64,000 nt of DNA, taken from Allopusillimonas sp008369125. Lineage in GTDB: Bacteria; Pseudomonadota; Gammaproteobacteria; Burkholderiales; Burkholderiaceae_B. The stretch covers positions 248,001-312,000 of the forward strand of contig NZ_VOAY01000002.1 in the NCBI RefSeq assembly GCF_008369125.1, written 5' to 3'. Below the pieces are notes generated by a model. It was not told the origin of the DNA and made no database searches. It worked only from the letters and a program-made list of their open reading frames with translations. Each line of letters opens with the position of its first letter. Position 1 is the stretch's first letter. The translations under genes were made by a program, and so were the position numbers. Shown here piece after piece: positions 1 to 8,321 of this stretch.

Positions 1-819
1 CAAGAATATGCCTACCCCGATCACCTGCGTCAGTGCCTCGAAGGCTTACCATCTTCGCCAGGCGTCTACATATTCCATACCGATGATCTCCAAGGCATGC
101 CGCTGTACATCGGCAAGAGTGTCAATATTCGTCAGCGAGTGATGTCACACTTCAGAACACGTGAAGAATTTCGCATGCTGCATCAAACACGGAAGGTAAC
201 GTTTATACCAACAGCTGGTGAGATTGGTGCGTTGCTGCTGGAAGCCCGCATGATTAAAGAACGCCAACCACTGTTCAATCAAAAGTTGCGCAGCAATAGG
301 CAGTTATGTTCACTACGGCTACGTGACGGCAAGGCAGAGGTTGTTTATTCACGTGATATGGACTTTTCGGTCGAATCAGATCTGTATGGTCTTTTTCGCA
401 GTCGCACCGCCGCACTAGATAAGCTGTATGAATTAGCGAATACTCACCGTCTATGCCACGGGATAATAGGGTTAGAAAAGTTGCCGTCAGATCGCAAATG
501 TTTCCGCGCGTCGATCACTCGATGCGCGGGTGCATGCTACGGCATGGAAAGTTTGGCCGACCATACCAGCAGATTTAACGCAGCGCTCGAAAAACTGCGT
601 GTGACATGTTGGCCGTATCCCGGTGCGGTCGGTTTGGTTGAACGTTTTCAAGGCACGACGCAAATTCATATAGTGCGCAATTGGTGTTATCTGGCGACCG
701 TAGGCACTTCTGACGAAGCCGCTAAGCACGGTAAAGTCAGCGCGGGGTTTGATGCTGATGGTTATAAAATTTTATGTAGCGCTATTTTAAAAGAATCCGT
801 CGAAATCATGCCTCTTTGA
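1..819 (+). CDS. cho: UvrC-homologous excinuclease Cho, 5' end cut by window edge
   Basis: The frame is open from base 1, so the start codon lies outside the window; by comparison with Escherichia coli Cho (295 residues, from memory) roughly 15-20 N-terminal residues are missing. Seen: a GIY-YIG nuclease domain with GVYIF and LYIGKS spaced as in UvrC, followed by the Arg in VNIRQRV and the Glu-rich GEIGALLLEARMIKE helix that supplies the metal-binding Glu. The rest (RCAGACYG, CWPYPGAVGL, FDADGYKILC) matches Cho rather than UvrC, and there is no UvrBC or helix-hairpin-helix domain. Known: Cho makes the 3' incision at damaged DNA in place of UvrC, with UvrA and UvrB, especially at bulky lesions. 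No SOS box can be checked because the promoter is outside the window. Confidence 0.93.
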   Translation, partial: QEYAYPDHLRQCLEGLPSSPGVYIFHTDDLQGMPLYIGKSVNIRQRVMSHFRTREEFRMLHQTRKVTFIPTAGEIGALLLEARMIKERQPLFNQKLRSNRQLCSLRLRDGKAEVVYSRDMDFSVESDLYGLFRSRTAALDKLYELANTHRLCHGIIGLEKLPSDRKCFRASITRCAGACYGMESLADHTSRFNAALEKLRVTCWPYPGAVGLVERFQGTTQIHIVRNWCYLATVGTSDEAAKHGKVSAGFDADGYKILCSAILKESVEIMPL

Positions 820-1099
820 AGTCTGTTAGAAAGCCAACACACTTTATCGAACAGCCCTCCCCATTTATTTGCATTATGTACACTGCCAGTACAATTCCGT
901 CTCGGCAAACGTGCACAACTGCGTTGCCCAAGAAAACATCCGGCAGCTGCCCAACACCCCTGGACAGCCGTCCGCTGGTACGCTGCGCCCAACCCTGTGC
1001 TGACAGCAAGCCTGGAATCGACCCGACCCACCCGGTACTGTTGCGTCGTTCCGATACCTATTTCATGTGTCTCAGTACAAAATTCAACATAGGTACTTC

Positions 1100-2071
1100 A
1101 TGTTCAAGCGAGTCAATATAATTACCGGCCTTGTAGCCAGCGCCCTTATCAGCGCAGCCGGCTTCGCCCACGCCGCTTACCCCGAACGACACGTCAGTTT
1201 GATTGTGCCGTTTCCTCCCGGACAAGCTACAGATATTTTTGCCCGTATGGTTGCCGAAGAGCTGGCAAAAGAATTCGGGCAAGCTGTCATTGTCGAGAAC
1301 AAGGCAGGCGCAGGAAGCAATATTGGGATGCAGTATGTCGCCCGGTCCAAACCCGATGGCTATACCCTTGCTGTTGGCGGTAGCGCCGGTGCTGTCAACC
1401 AAACGCTGTACAGCAAGCCTGGCTATTCTTTGAAAGAAGACTTCATCCCTGTAGGTGGAATCTTTACCGTACCGCTGATTTTCCTGGCCAATCCAAAAAG
1501 CGGTATTAATTCTATGGCAGACCTTATCGCGCAGGCCAAAGCCAAGCCAGACGAGCTTGCCTATGCCAGCGCCGGCATAGGTGGCACGCAGCATTTGTCG
1601 GCAGAGATGCTCAAGTCTGACGCCAACATTGAGCTGCGCCATATACCTTACAAAGGTAGTGGCCCTGCCCAGGCTGATTTCCTGGGCAACCATGTGCCGC
1701 TAATGGTCGACTCTGTTACGGCAGCCCTGCCAAATGTGCAATCGAACGCGGCCGTGCCGTTAGCCGTTACCACACGCGAACGTGTGTCGCAGCTGCCAGA
1801 CGTACCTACCGTCGCTGAATCGGGCTATCCCGGTTTTGAAGCAGTCGGCTGGGCAATGATCTTCGCGCCTGCCGGCACGCCTGACGATGTACTTAAGTAT
1901 CTTAATCAGAAAATCAACGCCATCCTTAAATCGCCCGCAATGGCCAACGCGCTCAGCGCACGCGGCGCCCAACCACTCGTCTATTCGCCGGAAGAAGGCA
2001 AGCACTTCGTCGCCGAAGAAATCGAAAAATGGGGCAAGGCTGTGAAACGTTCGGGTGCGTCTGTCGATTAA
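1100..2071 (+). CDS. Bug-family (TctC) periplasmic solute-binding protein
   Basis: A secreted tripartite tricarboxylate transporter receptor of 323 residues, the usual family length. I chose the ATG at 1100 rather than the in-frame codon at 1067 because the signal peptide (MFKRVN, a hydrophobic stretch, then AGFAHA-A) begins there and a weak AGGT lies 5 bases upstream. Seen: the family opening YPERHVSLIVPFPPG followed by TDIFAR, KPDGYTLAVG in the ligand cleft region, and PDVPTVAESGYPGF near the C-terminus. Known: Bug proteins bind carboxylates, amides or aromatic acids in the periplasm. The ligand cannot be read from sequence, and no tctA or tctB membrane genes are nearby. It stands alone, after cho and before a strong terminator hairpin. 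Confidence 0.93.
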   Translation: MFKRVNIITGLVASALISAAGFAHAAYPERHVSLIVPFPPGQATDIFARMVAEELAKEFGQAVIVENKAGAGSNIGMQYVARSKPDGYTLAVGGSAGAVNQTLYSKPGYSLKEDFIPVGGIFTVPLIFLANPKSGINSMADLIAQAKAKPDELAYASAGIGGTQHLSAEMLKSDANIELRHIPYKGSGPAQADFLGNHVPLMVDSVTAALPNVQSNAAVPLAVTTRERVSQLPDVPTVAESGYPGFEAVGWAMIFAPAGTPDDVLKYLNQKINAILKSPAMANALSARGAQPLVYSPEEGKHFVAEEIEKWGKAVKRSGASVD

Positions 2072-2090
2072 CCAGCACTGAGATCATAGC

Positions 2091-2122
2091 TGCCTGTCGG
2101 CTCATGCCGGCAGGCATTATTG
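2091..2122 (+). terminator. Rho-independent terminator after the Bug gene
   Basis: Arms 2091-2101 and 2106-2116 pair over 11 bases with one G-U, closed by a TCAT loop, and are followed by a T-rich stretch (TTATTGT). It lies 19 bases after the Bug stop codon. It separates that gene from the convergent anti-sigma gene. Confidence 0.75.
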
Positions 2123-2206
2123 TCTACCCTTGGCCGTCTGACCGACGTAGGCACGGCTTCGCGCAGTGACGCCCGAAACCAGCTCTATGTCATGCATAAT
2201 CCGTCA

Positions 2207-2974
2207 TCAAATTCTGCTAATTTTGCCCGCATAAAGTACCGCGCCCGTAGGCTGACCAGTTGGTGAGCCACCTGAGGGCTCCAGGCTTACCGCCAGGGTT
2301 ACGTCGGACGTTAAACGGGTTTTATCCAGAACAAGCACAGTATTGGAATCTGCTTGAATCAGGCCCAGCGGAGCCGGTTTCTGATCTTTGGCAATCAACC
2401 ACAACTCCAGGCTGTGCTCGGTATCTATAGACGCCAGATTAAGCGGAGTAAGCACAAGCATGCCATTGTTGGCATCGAAGCTTGCCACAATCTGCTGACC
2501 GCCTTCTCCTTGCGCGCTTGCCAACACGGCCACTGGCCTTGGGCCTGTATCTGCTTCGTTCAGGACCTGAAAGCGCGGCCATAGCAGCACGCCAGCCAAA
2601 CTGGCCGCCAAGGCAAAACTGACAAGTTGCCATCCATGATTGGCCGCCCGGCTTTTTGGCTTTGTGATGGGGCTGAGCTGCCCCGAAGGTGTGGCGTCAA
2701 TTGAAGATAGGCTAGCTGGCGATACGTTGATACCTTGATCTGCGGCGTGAGGGTGAGGTAAGCGCGATTGAATTGCACGCCACACACGTGCCGGAGGCTG
2801 GACGGGCTGATCGGTTGCATCCAATACCCCAAGCGTCTCCTGCCATTGGCCTACCTTAGTCGCCAGTGCGGGATCGCCTTCCATTAGGGTTTCGAAACGG
2901 CGGCGCGCAGCACCGCGCAACGTGCCAAGCACGTATTCGGCAGCCAGTGCGTCGTTTCGCGTGTGTTCGCTCAT
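2207..2974 (-). CDS. RskA-like membrane anti-sigma factor
   Basis: Holds the adjacent ECF sigma factor inactive at the membrane. The start is the ATG at 2974, which overlaps the sigma stop codon in an ATGA (2971-2974); an in-frame upstream codon at 2986 is less likely. Seen, 255 residues: a cytosolic N-terminal helical part (AAEYVLGTLRGAARRRFE) typical of anti-sigma K and RsgI-type proteins without a HxxxC zinc motif, a Pro/Ser-rich linker, one membrane helix at about residues 115-133, and a periplasmic C-terminal domain with the RskA pattern LELWLIAKDQKPAPLGLI. Known: RskA proteins release SigK after regulated proteolysis. Inferred: the same mode here, because of translational coupling to the sigma gene. 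Confidence 0.88.
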   Translation of the reverse strand: MSEHTRNDALAAEYVLGTLRGAARRRFETLMEGDPALATKVGQWQETLGVLDATDQPVQPPARVWRAIQSRLPHPHAADQGINVSPASLSSIDATPSGQLSPITKPKSRAANHGWQLVSFALAASLAGVLLWPRFQVLNEADTGPRPVAVLASAQGEGGQQIVASFDANNGMLVLTPLNLASIDTEHSLELWLIAKDQKPAPLGLIQADSNTVLVLDKTRLTSDVTLAVSLEPSGGSPTGQPTGAVLYAGKISRI

Positions 2975-3525
2975 AACCCCAAACATCCTTTCAACTGTGC
3001 CAAGCCGCGGCGCACCCAGCTCTTTACGGTTCCGAGAGGATGCTCCAACTGCTTGGAAATTTCACCATGGGATAAGCCGTGGTAATACGCCAACACAATG
3101 CTTTGGCGCTGCTCTGATGACAACATGCCCAGACAGTCGCCCAGACGGCTGTCCGAATCAGCCCTTTCCAATTGCTCCAGCGGGTTGCCTTCGGTGCTGG
3201 GAAGCTCGTTTAACGTCGTGTCATCGAGCTCGACCCAGCGGTTGTCTGCCACGCGCATCCAATCAATAGCCCTATTGCGTACGATATTGGTTAACCAGGT
3301 CAGCGGAGAACTAATTTGGCTGTTGTAACTGCCTGACTTGTTCCATACGGTAATAAAGGCATCTTGCAATACCTCTTCAGCCCATACGGGACGCTTAAGC
3401 AGACGCAAGGCAACCGCATACAGTCGTGGTGACACGCTTGCATAAAGGGCCTCGAAAGCCTGCTGATCGCCTCGTGACACGGCACTCAATAGGTCTCGAT
3501 GTTCTTGGTCAGAGGGCCTAACCAT
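2971..3525 (-). CDS. ECF RNA polymerase sigma factor (SigK/RpoE type)
   Basis: A 184-residue extracytoplasmic-function sigma factor. Seen: region 2 (DAFITVWNKSGSYN, then PLTWLTNIVRNRAIDWMR) at about residues 25-95, and region 4 (LSSEQRQSIVLAYYHGLSHG followed by EISKQLEHPLGTVKSWVRRG) at about 125-180. There is no extra C-terminal domain. The ATG at 3525 has no convincing Shine-Dalgarno sequence, so an alternative start is possible. It heads a two-gene unit with its anti-sigma factor. The neighbouring msrP and fasciclin genes are likely targets, by analogy with mycobacterial SigK, which controls fasciclin-domain antigens. No clear copy of the promoter motif found upstream of the fasciclin gene was found upstream of this gene. 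Confidence 0.92.
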   Translation of the reverse strand: MVRPSDQEHRDLLSAVSRGDQQAFEALYASVSPRLYAVALRLLKRPVWAEEVLQDAFITVWNKSGSYNSQISSPLTWLTNIVRNRAIDWMRVADNRWVELDDTTLNELPSTEGNPLEQLERADSDSRLGDCLGMLSSEQRQSIVLAYYHGLSHGEISKQLEHPLGTVKSWVRRGLAQLKGCLGL

Positions 3526-3772
3526 GTGTTTTGTACTTTTGCACGCAGTTCCACATTAAGGTTCGATTCAACATACTCGCCCATAACCTTATCACCGGTC
3601 AATGACAAAATTGGGCGCAACGATATCAAACAAATGGCTTGACCCAGCCTGGTTGTTGCACATTCAACGTGGTGCTCGTGCTGATACAAACAACAAAAGC
3701 GTCCAAGATAGTAGCCATTTCAAGTTAGTACGAGCGCACATATTAATACCCCGCTAACGTTCGAACCTCACA

Positions 3773-4729
3773 TCAAAAATTTCTTTTCAGATCCATGCCC
3801 GTGTATAGCGTCGCCACTTGGTCCGCATAGCCATTAAACATTAGCGTCTCGGCCCGCGGCGCGAATACGCCCGCGCCGATGCGCCGTTCCGTGGCTTGAC
3901 TCCAGCGCGGGTGAGGCACTTGAGGATTGACGTTGCCGTAAAAGCCGTATTCGCTGGGTGCAATCTTGACCCAACTGGTGACCGGCTGCTGCTCCGTCAA
4001 GCGTATTTTTACAATCGACTTTCCTGATTTGAAACCATACTTCCACGGCACTACCACTCGCACTGGCGCCCCATTCTGGTTAGGAAGACTTTTTCCGTAC
4101 AAACCAAACGTCAGCAGTGTCAGCGGATGCATGGCTTCGTCTATGCGCAAGGCTTCCACATAAGGCCAGTCAAGAATATGCGCACTTATACCTCGCATGT
4201 TTTTTGGTTGTTCGACGGTCACAAACTCTACATACTTGGCCTTGCTAGTAGGGCCAACCTTTTTTAACAAGATGGCCAACGAATAGCCTTGCCATGGAAT
4301 CACCATAGACCACGCCTCAACGCAACGAAGCCTGTACACGCGCTCTTCCATGCTGGCCAGTTTAAGCAAGCTGTCCATATCGTAAACGCCGGGGTGTTCG
4401 ACTTCACCCTCAATGGAAACCGTCCAGGGTTCCGTTTGCATGGCCCCAGCGTATCTGGATGGATCGCTCTTGTCGGTGCCGAACTCGTAAAAATTATTGT
4501 AGGTGGTGATATCTTTTTCAGATGTTAGCTTTTCGTCTAGCTGATACGTTGAGTTTGGCAGGCTGGGCGGCAGCGTCGCCGACATGGCGTCGCGCAGCCC
4601 AAAGGCATCGCTCGCCAGGGCCGCGGCCACCCCAAAGCCGGCCTGTTGCAACCAGCGACGACGCGACTGCCCTACAAATTCAGGGGTGATTTCTGACGGG
4701 GCTATATAAGGTACTTTGACTTTGGACAT
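3773..4729 (-). CDS. msrP: MsrP, periplasmic methionine sulfoxide reductase catalytic subunit
   Basis: Molybdopterin enzyme that repairs oxidised methionines in periplasmic proteins. Seen, 318 residues: a twin-arginine export signal (SRRRWLQQAGF) at residues 22-33; the sulfite-oxidase fold with YNNFYEFGTDKSDP, the Mo-ligand Cys136 in RLRCVEAWSMVIPW, the pterin-binding stretch NGAPVRVVVPWKYGFKSGKS, and the C-terminal NGYADQVATLY. It follows E. coli MsrP (334 residues) closely along its whole length. Known: the partner is the haem-binding membrane protein MsrQ, which feeds electrons from the quinone pool; no msrQ is present in the window, so electrons must come from a gene elsewhere. It lies 91 bases downstream of the fasciclin gene on the same strand, probably in one transcript. 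Confidence 0.94.
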   Translation of the reverse strand: MSKVKVPYIAPSEITPEFVGQSRRRWLQQAGFGVAAALASDAFGLRDAMSATLPPSLPNSTYQLDEKLTSEKDITTYNNFYEFGTDKSDPSRYAGAMQTEPWTVSIEGEVEHPGVYDMDSLLKLASMEERVYRLRCVEAWSMVIPWQGYSLAILLKKVGPTSKAKYVEFVTVEQPKNMRGISAHILDWPYVEALRIDEAMHPLTLLTFGLYGKSLPNQNGAPVRVVVPWKYGFKSGKSIVKIRLTEQQPVTSWVKIAPSEYGFYGNVNPQVPHPRWSQATERRIGAGVFAPRAETLMFNGYADQVATLYTGMDLKRNF

Positions 4730-4741
4730 GATATTCCTTGC

Positions 4742-4792
4742 GCCTTGGCAACGCGACCTGCTTCAAGTGAAGAAGACCGATCCTGCCAAGGC
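4742..4792. repeat. Inverted repeat between fasciclin gene and msrP
   Basis: GCCTTGGCA (4742-4750) and TGCCAAGGC (4784-4792) pair perfectly over 9 bases around a 33-base loop. The loop itself holds a small CTTC-AAGT-GAAG hairpin (4761-4772). It lies in the 91 bases between the two genes and lacks a T-run, so it may be an mRNA-processing or partial attenuation element rather than a terminator. Confidence 0.4.
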
Positions 4793-4820
4793 TTTATCAA
4801 CAGACCGGCCTGTAAGCTGA

Positions 4821-5372
4821 TTACTTAGGCAACAACACGTTGTCGATAACATCAATGACGCCATTTTTTTGCATTACATCGTATGTAGAGATGTTAGCCA
4901 CGCCACCCGACGCATCCATAATCTGAATATTTTGCGGGCCATTCATCATGAAGGTCAGCATGCCGCCCGATGCGGTTTTTAGCATGGCCTTGCCCTTGTG
5001 CTCTTTAATCAGCTTTTCCAGGTCGTGCTTGGTGTACTTGCCTGGCACGACGTGATACGTCAGCACCTTGGTCAATTTGCTATTACTTTCAGGTTTCAGA
5101 AGCATATCAACGGTGCCTTCGGGCAACCGGCCAAATGCCTCGTTAGTAGGGGCGAACACGGTAAACGGCCCTTTACCCTCAAGCGTATCGACCAGGCCTG
5201 CTGCTTTTACGGCCGCGACCAAGGTGGTGTGGTCTTTGGAATTCATGGCATTTTCGACGATGTTCTTTTGCGAGTACATAGCAGCGCCGCCTACGTCAAC
5301 GGTTGTTGCGCTAGCAGCTCCTGTTGCCAAGATGGATGCCATGATTACCGAGCGAATTATTGTCTTCATCAT
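4821..5372 (-). CDS. Secreted fasciclin (FAS1) domain protein
   Basis: A 183-residue exported protein with one FAS1 domain. Seen: an N-terminal signal peptide ending near ATGAASA-TTVD, then the FAS1 H1 box (GPFTVFAPTNEAF), the Leu/Pro segment (LPEGTVDMLLKPESNSKL), YHVVPGKYTKHDL, and the H2 box at the end (NGVIDVIDNVLLPK). Two consecutive ATG codons open the frame behind AAAGGA. Known: FAS1 domains mediate adhesion or ligand binding, and MPT70/MPT83 of mycobacteria are SigK-controlled members. It is the first gene of the apparent fasciclin-msrP unit and carries a candidate ECF promoter. The exact function in proteobacteria is unknown. Confidence 0.93.
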   Translation of the reverse strand: MMKTIIRSVIMASILATGAASATTVDVGGAAMYSQKNIVENAMNSKDHTTLVAAVKAAGLVDTLEGKGPFTVFAPTNEAFGRLPEGTVDMLLKPESNSKLTKVLTYHVVPGKYTKHDLEKLIKEHKGKAMLKTASGGMLTFMMNGPQNIQIMDASGGVANISTYDVMQKNGVIDVIDNVLLPK

Positions 5373-5416
5373 TATTCCTTTCGAAAGTATGCAGGTGAAA
5401 TTTCCCTACATACACA

Positions 5417-5444
5417 TATACGAATGGAATGATGATTTGGATGC
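5417..5444 (-). promoter_or_regulatory. Candidate ECF (SigK-like) promoter of the fasciclin gene
   Basis: On the minus strand GCATCC (5444-5439) and CGTATA (5422-5417) are separated by 16 bases. The mycobacterial SigK consensus, as I recall it, is CCATCC with a 16-17 base spacer and CGAAT, so the match is close but imperfect. It would give a leader of about 40 bases before the ATG at 5372. No equally good copy was found before msrP or the sigma gene. Confidence 0.4.
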
Positions 5445-5494
5445 AGGGGATAGGATGTTTTTTTTGCTCGATTGGGCGGACATCGAGCTCCTTT

Positions 5495-5534
5495 CCCTGC
5501 CCTGCCCTGCTTGCTTGCTTGCTTGCTTGCTTGC
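5495..5534. repeat. Simple-sequence tract (CCCTG)3-(CTTG)6
   Basis: Three tandem CCCTG units (5495-5509) run directly into at least six tandem CTTG units (from 5510). The tract sits between the fasciclin gene (starts at 5372) and the divergent TetR gene (starts at 5762). Tetranucleotide runs of this length are prone to slipped-strand change. No convincing gene spans it; the frames that do are free of coding signals. The rest of 5373-5761 holds the candidate promoter at 5417-5444 and an AT-rich stretch before the TetR gene (about 5640-5710) with TTTAAACAC/GTGTTTAAA, which may be the TetR operator. Confidence 0.85.
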
Positions 5535-5761
5535 ATTGATTCTTGACCACAGAAAACGTGAATATCTAGTCCGTACTCTCGACAAAGTGCTTGCAGGGAA
5601 TTTTGCAAATCGCAGTTTGCTGCGCGTCGCCCAGAACAACTCAAAATTACTTAATACCATCAGATTTAAACACTTGCTTTAAACACGTGTTTAAAAATAG
5701 AATTAGGTAACACTCAGCGTCAGGCCACAGGGAAACATATGCTGAAATCTAGGAGGGGCTG

Positions 5762-6418
5762 ATGAAAGAAGAAATGGACAGCCGAGCCAGGATCCTTGAT
5801 TCCGCTATTGAGCTATTCGGAGAGAAAGGAGTTGAAAGAGTCTCGCTGCGTGAGCTCACTGCTCATGCATGCGTAAACGTCGCCTCCGTCAACTACCACT
5901 TTAGAAGCAAAGAAGGCTTGGCAGAAGCTGTCTTCGAGACGCTTGCGCGCGAAGTGAACTCAGCACGAACGTTAGCACTTGAAGAGCTATTGAACCGAGA
6001 AGAGCGTACGCAGGTACGGCTTAAAAAAATAGTAGACATCTTCTTACGCCCCTATGTCGACGTAGCTTCGCGTCGTAATGGCGCTTTGCTTGCGCAGATG
6101 ATCCTACGGCACCGGATGGCACCTACGTCTGCCACAAATCGTATTGTCGAAGATCATTTTGACCCGATGGCCGAAAAATTTATTGATGCTATCGCTCAAA
6201 CCTGCCCGTCCGTAAACCGAGAAGAGTTTTACTGGCGCTATGTATTCATGGTGAGCTCGATCGTGCTCACGATTACGGACAACTCCAAGACCAATCGACT
6301 CAACAGGCTTTCCCGAGGCCAAGCTGATGCCACCAACATTTCAAAGATGGCTGAGGCGTTGAGACATTTTCTCGTCGGTGGACTGCAGGCGCCCGTTCTC
6401 AACACACCCAACAAATAG
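5762..6418 (+). CDS. TetR-family transcriptional regulator
   Basis: A 218-residue repressor. Seen: N-terminal helix-turn-helix at about residues 8-55 (RILDSAIELFGEKGVERVSL, then VASVNYHFRSKEGLAEAVFE), with the canonical Y-HF recognition end, and a C-terminal ligand domain resembling the YbiH/CecR group. The ATG at 5762 has a perfect AGGAGG seven bases upstream. It is followed after 37 bases by a Bug gene and then a cupin gene on the same strand, so it probably controls this small uptake unit. The palindromic TTTAAACAC...GTGTTTAAA upstream (about 5667-5694) is a possible autoregulatory site. The inducer is unknown. Confidence 0.92.
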   Translation: MKEEMDSRARILDSAIELFGEKGVERVSLRELTAHACVNVASVNYHFRSKEGLAEAVFETLAREVNSARTLALEELLNREERTQVRLKKIVDIFLRPYVDVASRRNGALLAQMILRHRMAPTSATNRIVEDHFDPMAEKFIDAIAQTCPSVNREEFYWRYVFMVSSIVLTITDNSKTNRLNRLSRGQADATNISKMAEALRHFLVGGLQAPVLNTPNK

Positions 6419-6455
6419 AAACATTCCCAATTTAATTAAAGTGGCAGGAGACAAC

Positions 6456-7436
6456 ATGCAACGCACTTTCTCATCCATCCAAAAAAAGGCACTAACGGCA
6501 ATAGCTCTGGCAGCAGCGCTTCTTCCAGGCATGTCCGCTGCAGATTCCAACGACACCTATCCGAACACACGCGTAGAGGTCATTCTTCCATATTCTGCAG
6601 GCGGCGGTGTGGACTCGATGGCCCGGGCCTTCTCGGCAGAGGCATCAAAACTTACCCATCAAACATGGGTTGTGGTTAACCGCCCGGGCGCGGGAGGAAC
6701 GGTAGGGTTTTCAGCGCTGGCCCATGCCCACCCCAACGGCTATACCGTCGTATTCTCACCCGCCTCTGCGCTGACGAATGCGCCTTTTCTCGTCAATAAA
6801 ATGCCATTCGACGCAGACGCAATACAACCTATTTGCCAAGTCTTTGAGAACGTATTCGCTTTAGCCGTAACCCCTGACTCACCTATCAAGTCAATACAAG
6901 ACCTAATTGAAAAAGCCAAAGCGAACCCGGGGTCTATCTCGTACGGGCACGCCGGCCCCGGTTCAGTTCCGCAGCTTTCTATTGTCGCCATTGAGAAAGC
7001 GCTTGGCATCAAACTAAACGGCATTGGTTACCGGGGTGATGGCCAGATGCTTCCCGACTTATTGGGTGGTCATGTGGACGTGGGAGTACCCGCCATTTCT
7101 TCGTTGGCCGGAAAAAATTTGCGAATCCTGGCGGTCCTTGCTGACAAACGCCATCCAGCATTTCCTGATGCTCCCTCCATGGGCGACCTTGGCTATCCTG
7201 TTACCACGCCAGGTCTCAATGGAATCTACGTACCCACTGGTACACCGGAGCCCATTGTCAAGAAGCTGGAAGGTCTATGCCAAACAATCGTCGAATCAAA
7301 AGCGTTCGGCGAAGCTGCTGCAAACTTCAGCCAAGTTCCGGCATATCTGCCCGCCTCACAGTTTAAAAGCCGTCTTAAGAAAACCTACGACGAAAACGCA
7401 GAGTTGACGCGTGACTTGGATATCAAAAAGGAATAG
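6456..7436 (+). CDS. Bug-family (TctC) periplasmic solute-binding protein
   Basis: A secreted receptor of 326 residues. The start is the ATG at 6456 behind GCAGGAGA; the longer frame from 6378 overlaps the TetR gene and lacks a signal peptide at its start. Seen: a signal peptide ending at GMSAA-DSND, the family opening TRVEVILPYSAGGGVDSMAR, NRPGAGGTVG, and APSMGDLGYPV near the end. It lies between the TetR regulator and a cupin protein, in a likely three-gene unit. The ligand is unknown. It is one of five Bug proteins in the window, and none has adjacent TctA/TctB transporter subunits, so it may serve a distant transporter or a sensing role. Confidence 0.92.
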   Translation: MQRTFSSIQKKALTAIALAAALLPGMSAADSNDTYPNTRVEVILPYSAGGGVDSMARAFSAEASKLTHQTWVVVNRPGAGGTVGFSALAHAHPNGYTVVFSPASALTNAPFLVNKMPFDADAIQPICQVFENVFALAVTPDSPIKSIQDLIEKAKANPGSISYGHAGPGSVPQLSIVAIEKALGIKLNGIGYRGDGQMLPDLLGGHVDVGVPAISSLAGKNLRILAVLADKRHPAFPDAPSMGDLGYPVTTPGLNGIYVPTGTPEPIVKKLEGLCQTIVESKAFGEAAANFSQVPAYLPASQFKSRLKKTYDENAELTRDLDIKKE

Positions 7437-7571
7437 AAATGGGCTGTGCAACCTAAGCGGGGCTGGATGCAGCAAACAACCCAAACTGCAAAGCGGCGAT
7501 AACCGCCCTGTGTACAGGGCAGATCGCTTCTCGACGTTATTTACTCAATCCACCCCTAGAGGATTCTTAAG

Positions 7572-8123
7572 ATGGATACAACAAAACCTATACGGCGCAT
7601 AGTGACGGGCCACGATGAAAATGGTCGCTCACGTATTATCGAAGATGGCACATCCCCCGCTGTACTCACCCTCGCAGACCGACCTGGTTATCGCGTTACC
7701 AATTTATGGGTAACTGACTCTGCGCCTGCTGACATTAACGGATCTGATCTCGTCACAAGTCTTAGCGGCGTGCTTCCCCCTAAAAACGGGTCGGTAATCC
7801 GCATTATTGACATGCCTCCAGAACCAAAGGATCCAGCTGAGCGTGAGCGGGCAATGAAGGCGAGTTTTGGTAAGTTATTTGCAGATGCACAGCACGCCCC
7901 CGAACCAGGCCAACATCCCGGTATGCACACAACGACGACTGTCGACTACGCAATTTTGCTCTCAGGTGAAATCGTGGCCATTATGGATGAGGAAGAGGTA
8001 ACCATGCAGGCTGGGGATGTTCTGATCCAGCGCGGTACGAGCCATGGATGGAGTAACCGCTCAGATCAACCTGCACGAATCGCCTTCATCCTGATTGATG
8101 GGCAGAATAGAAATGACGTTTAA
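7572..8123 (+). CDS. Cupin-domain protein
   Basis: A 183-residue single-cupin protein. Seen: the C-terminal half carries cupin motif 1 (GMHTTTTVDYAILLSGEIVA) and motif 2 (QAGDVLIQRGTSHGWSNRSD), at about residues 115-165. The first motif has one His and later a Glu-poor strand, so metal binding may be altered from the standard G(X)5HXH(X)3,4E(X)6G. The N-terminal half (RRIVTGHDENGRSRI) is typical of cupins annotated in aromatic or carboxylic acid catabolism clusters. AGAGGA precedes the ATG at 7572. It ends the TetR-Bug-cupin unit, so an enzymatic or binding role on the imported compound is inferred. No substrate can be named. Confidence 0.88.
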   Translation: MDTTKPIRRIVTGHDENGRSRIIEDGTSPAVLTLADRPGYRVTNLWVTDSAPADINGSDLVTSLSGVLPPKNGSVIRIIDMPPEPKDPAERERAMKASFGKLFADAQHAPEPGQHPGMHTTTTVDYAILLSGEIVAIMDEEEVTMQAGDVLIQRGTSHGWSNRSDQPARIAFILIDGQNRNDV

Positions 8124-8148
8124 TCGCGATAATTTTGTTCTCTAGTGA

Positions 8149-8180
8149 GGCGGTGGCCAGTACTTTTTAAAGGCACCGCC
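8149..8180 (+). terminator. Possible terminator hairpin after the cupin gene
   Basis: GGCGGTG (8149-8155) pairs with CACCGCC (8174-8180) around an 18-base loop that contains a TTTTTAAA stretch. It lies between the convergent cupin and GntR genes. There is no T-run after the stem, so it is a weak call. Confidence 0.3.
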
Positions 8181-8321
8181 ACAAGTATGAGAGCCCAAGC
8201 TTCTGCCTGTTTATCTTCAATGCTCATTGCCTACGGCCCTCTCAAGCCAAAACGACGTCGATCACCCTGTGGCAGGCAATTCAAAACTGCGCAGGTGGCC
8301 TGACGCAGTCAGGAGGCTGCC

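Noticed and set aside
5068..5682. 204-codon plus-strand frame across the fasciclin gene and the CTTG tract
   Set aside because: It is the antisense shadow of the fasciclin gene continued through the simple-sequence tract. There is no ribosome site and no family pattern.
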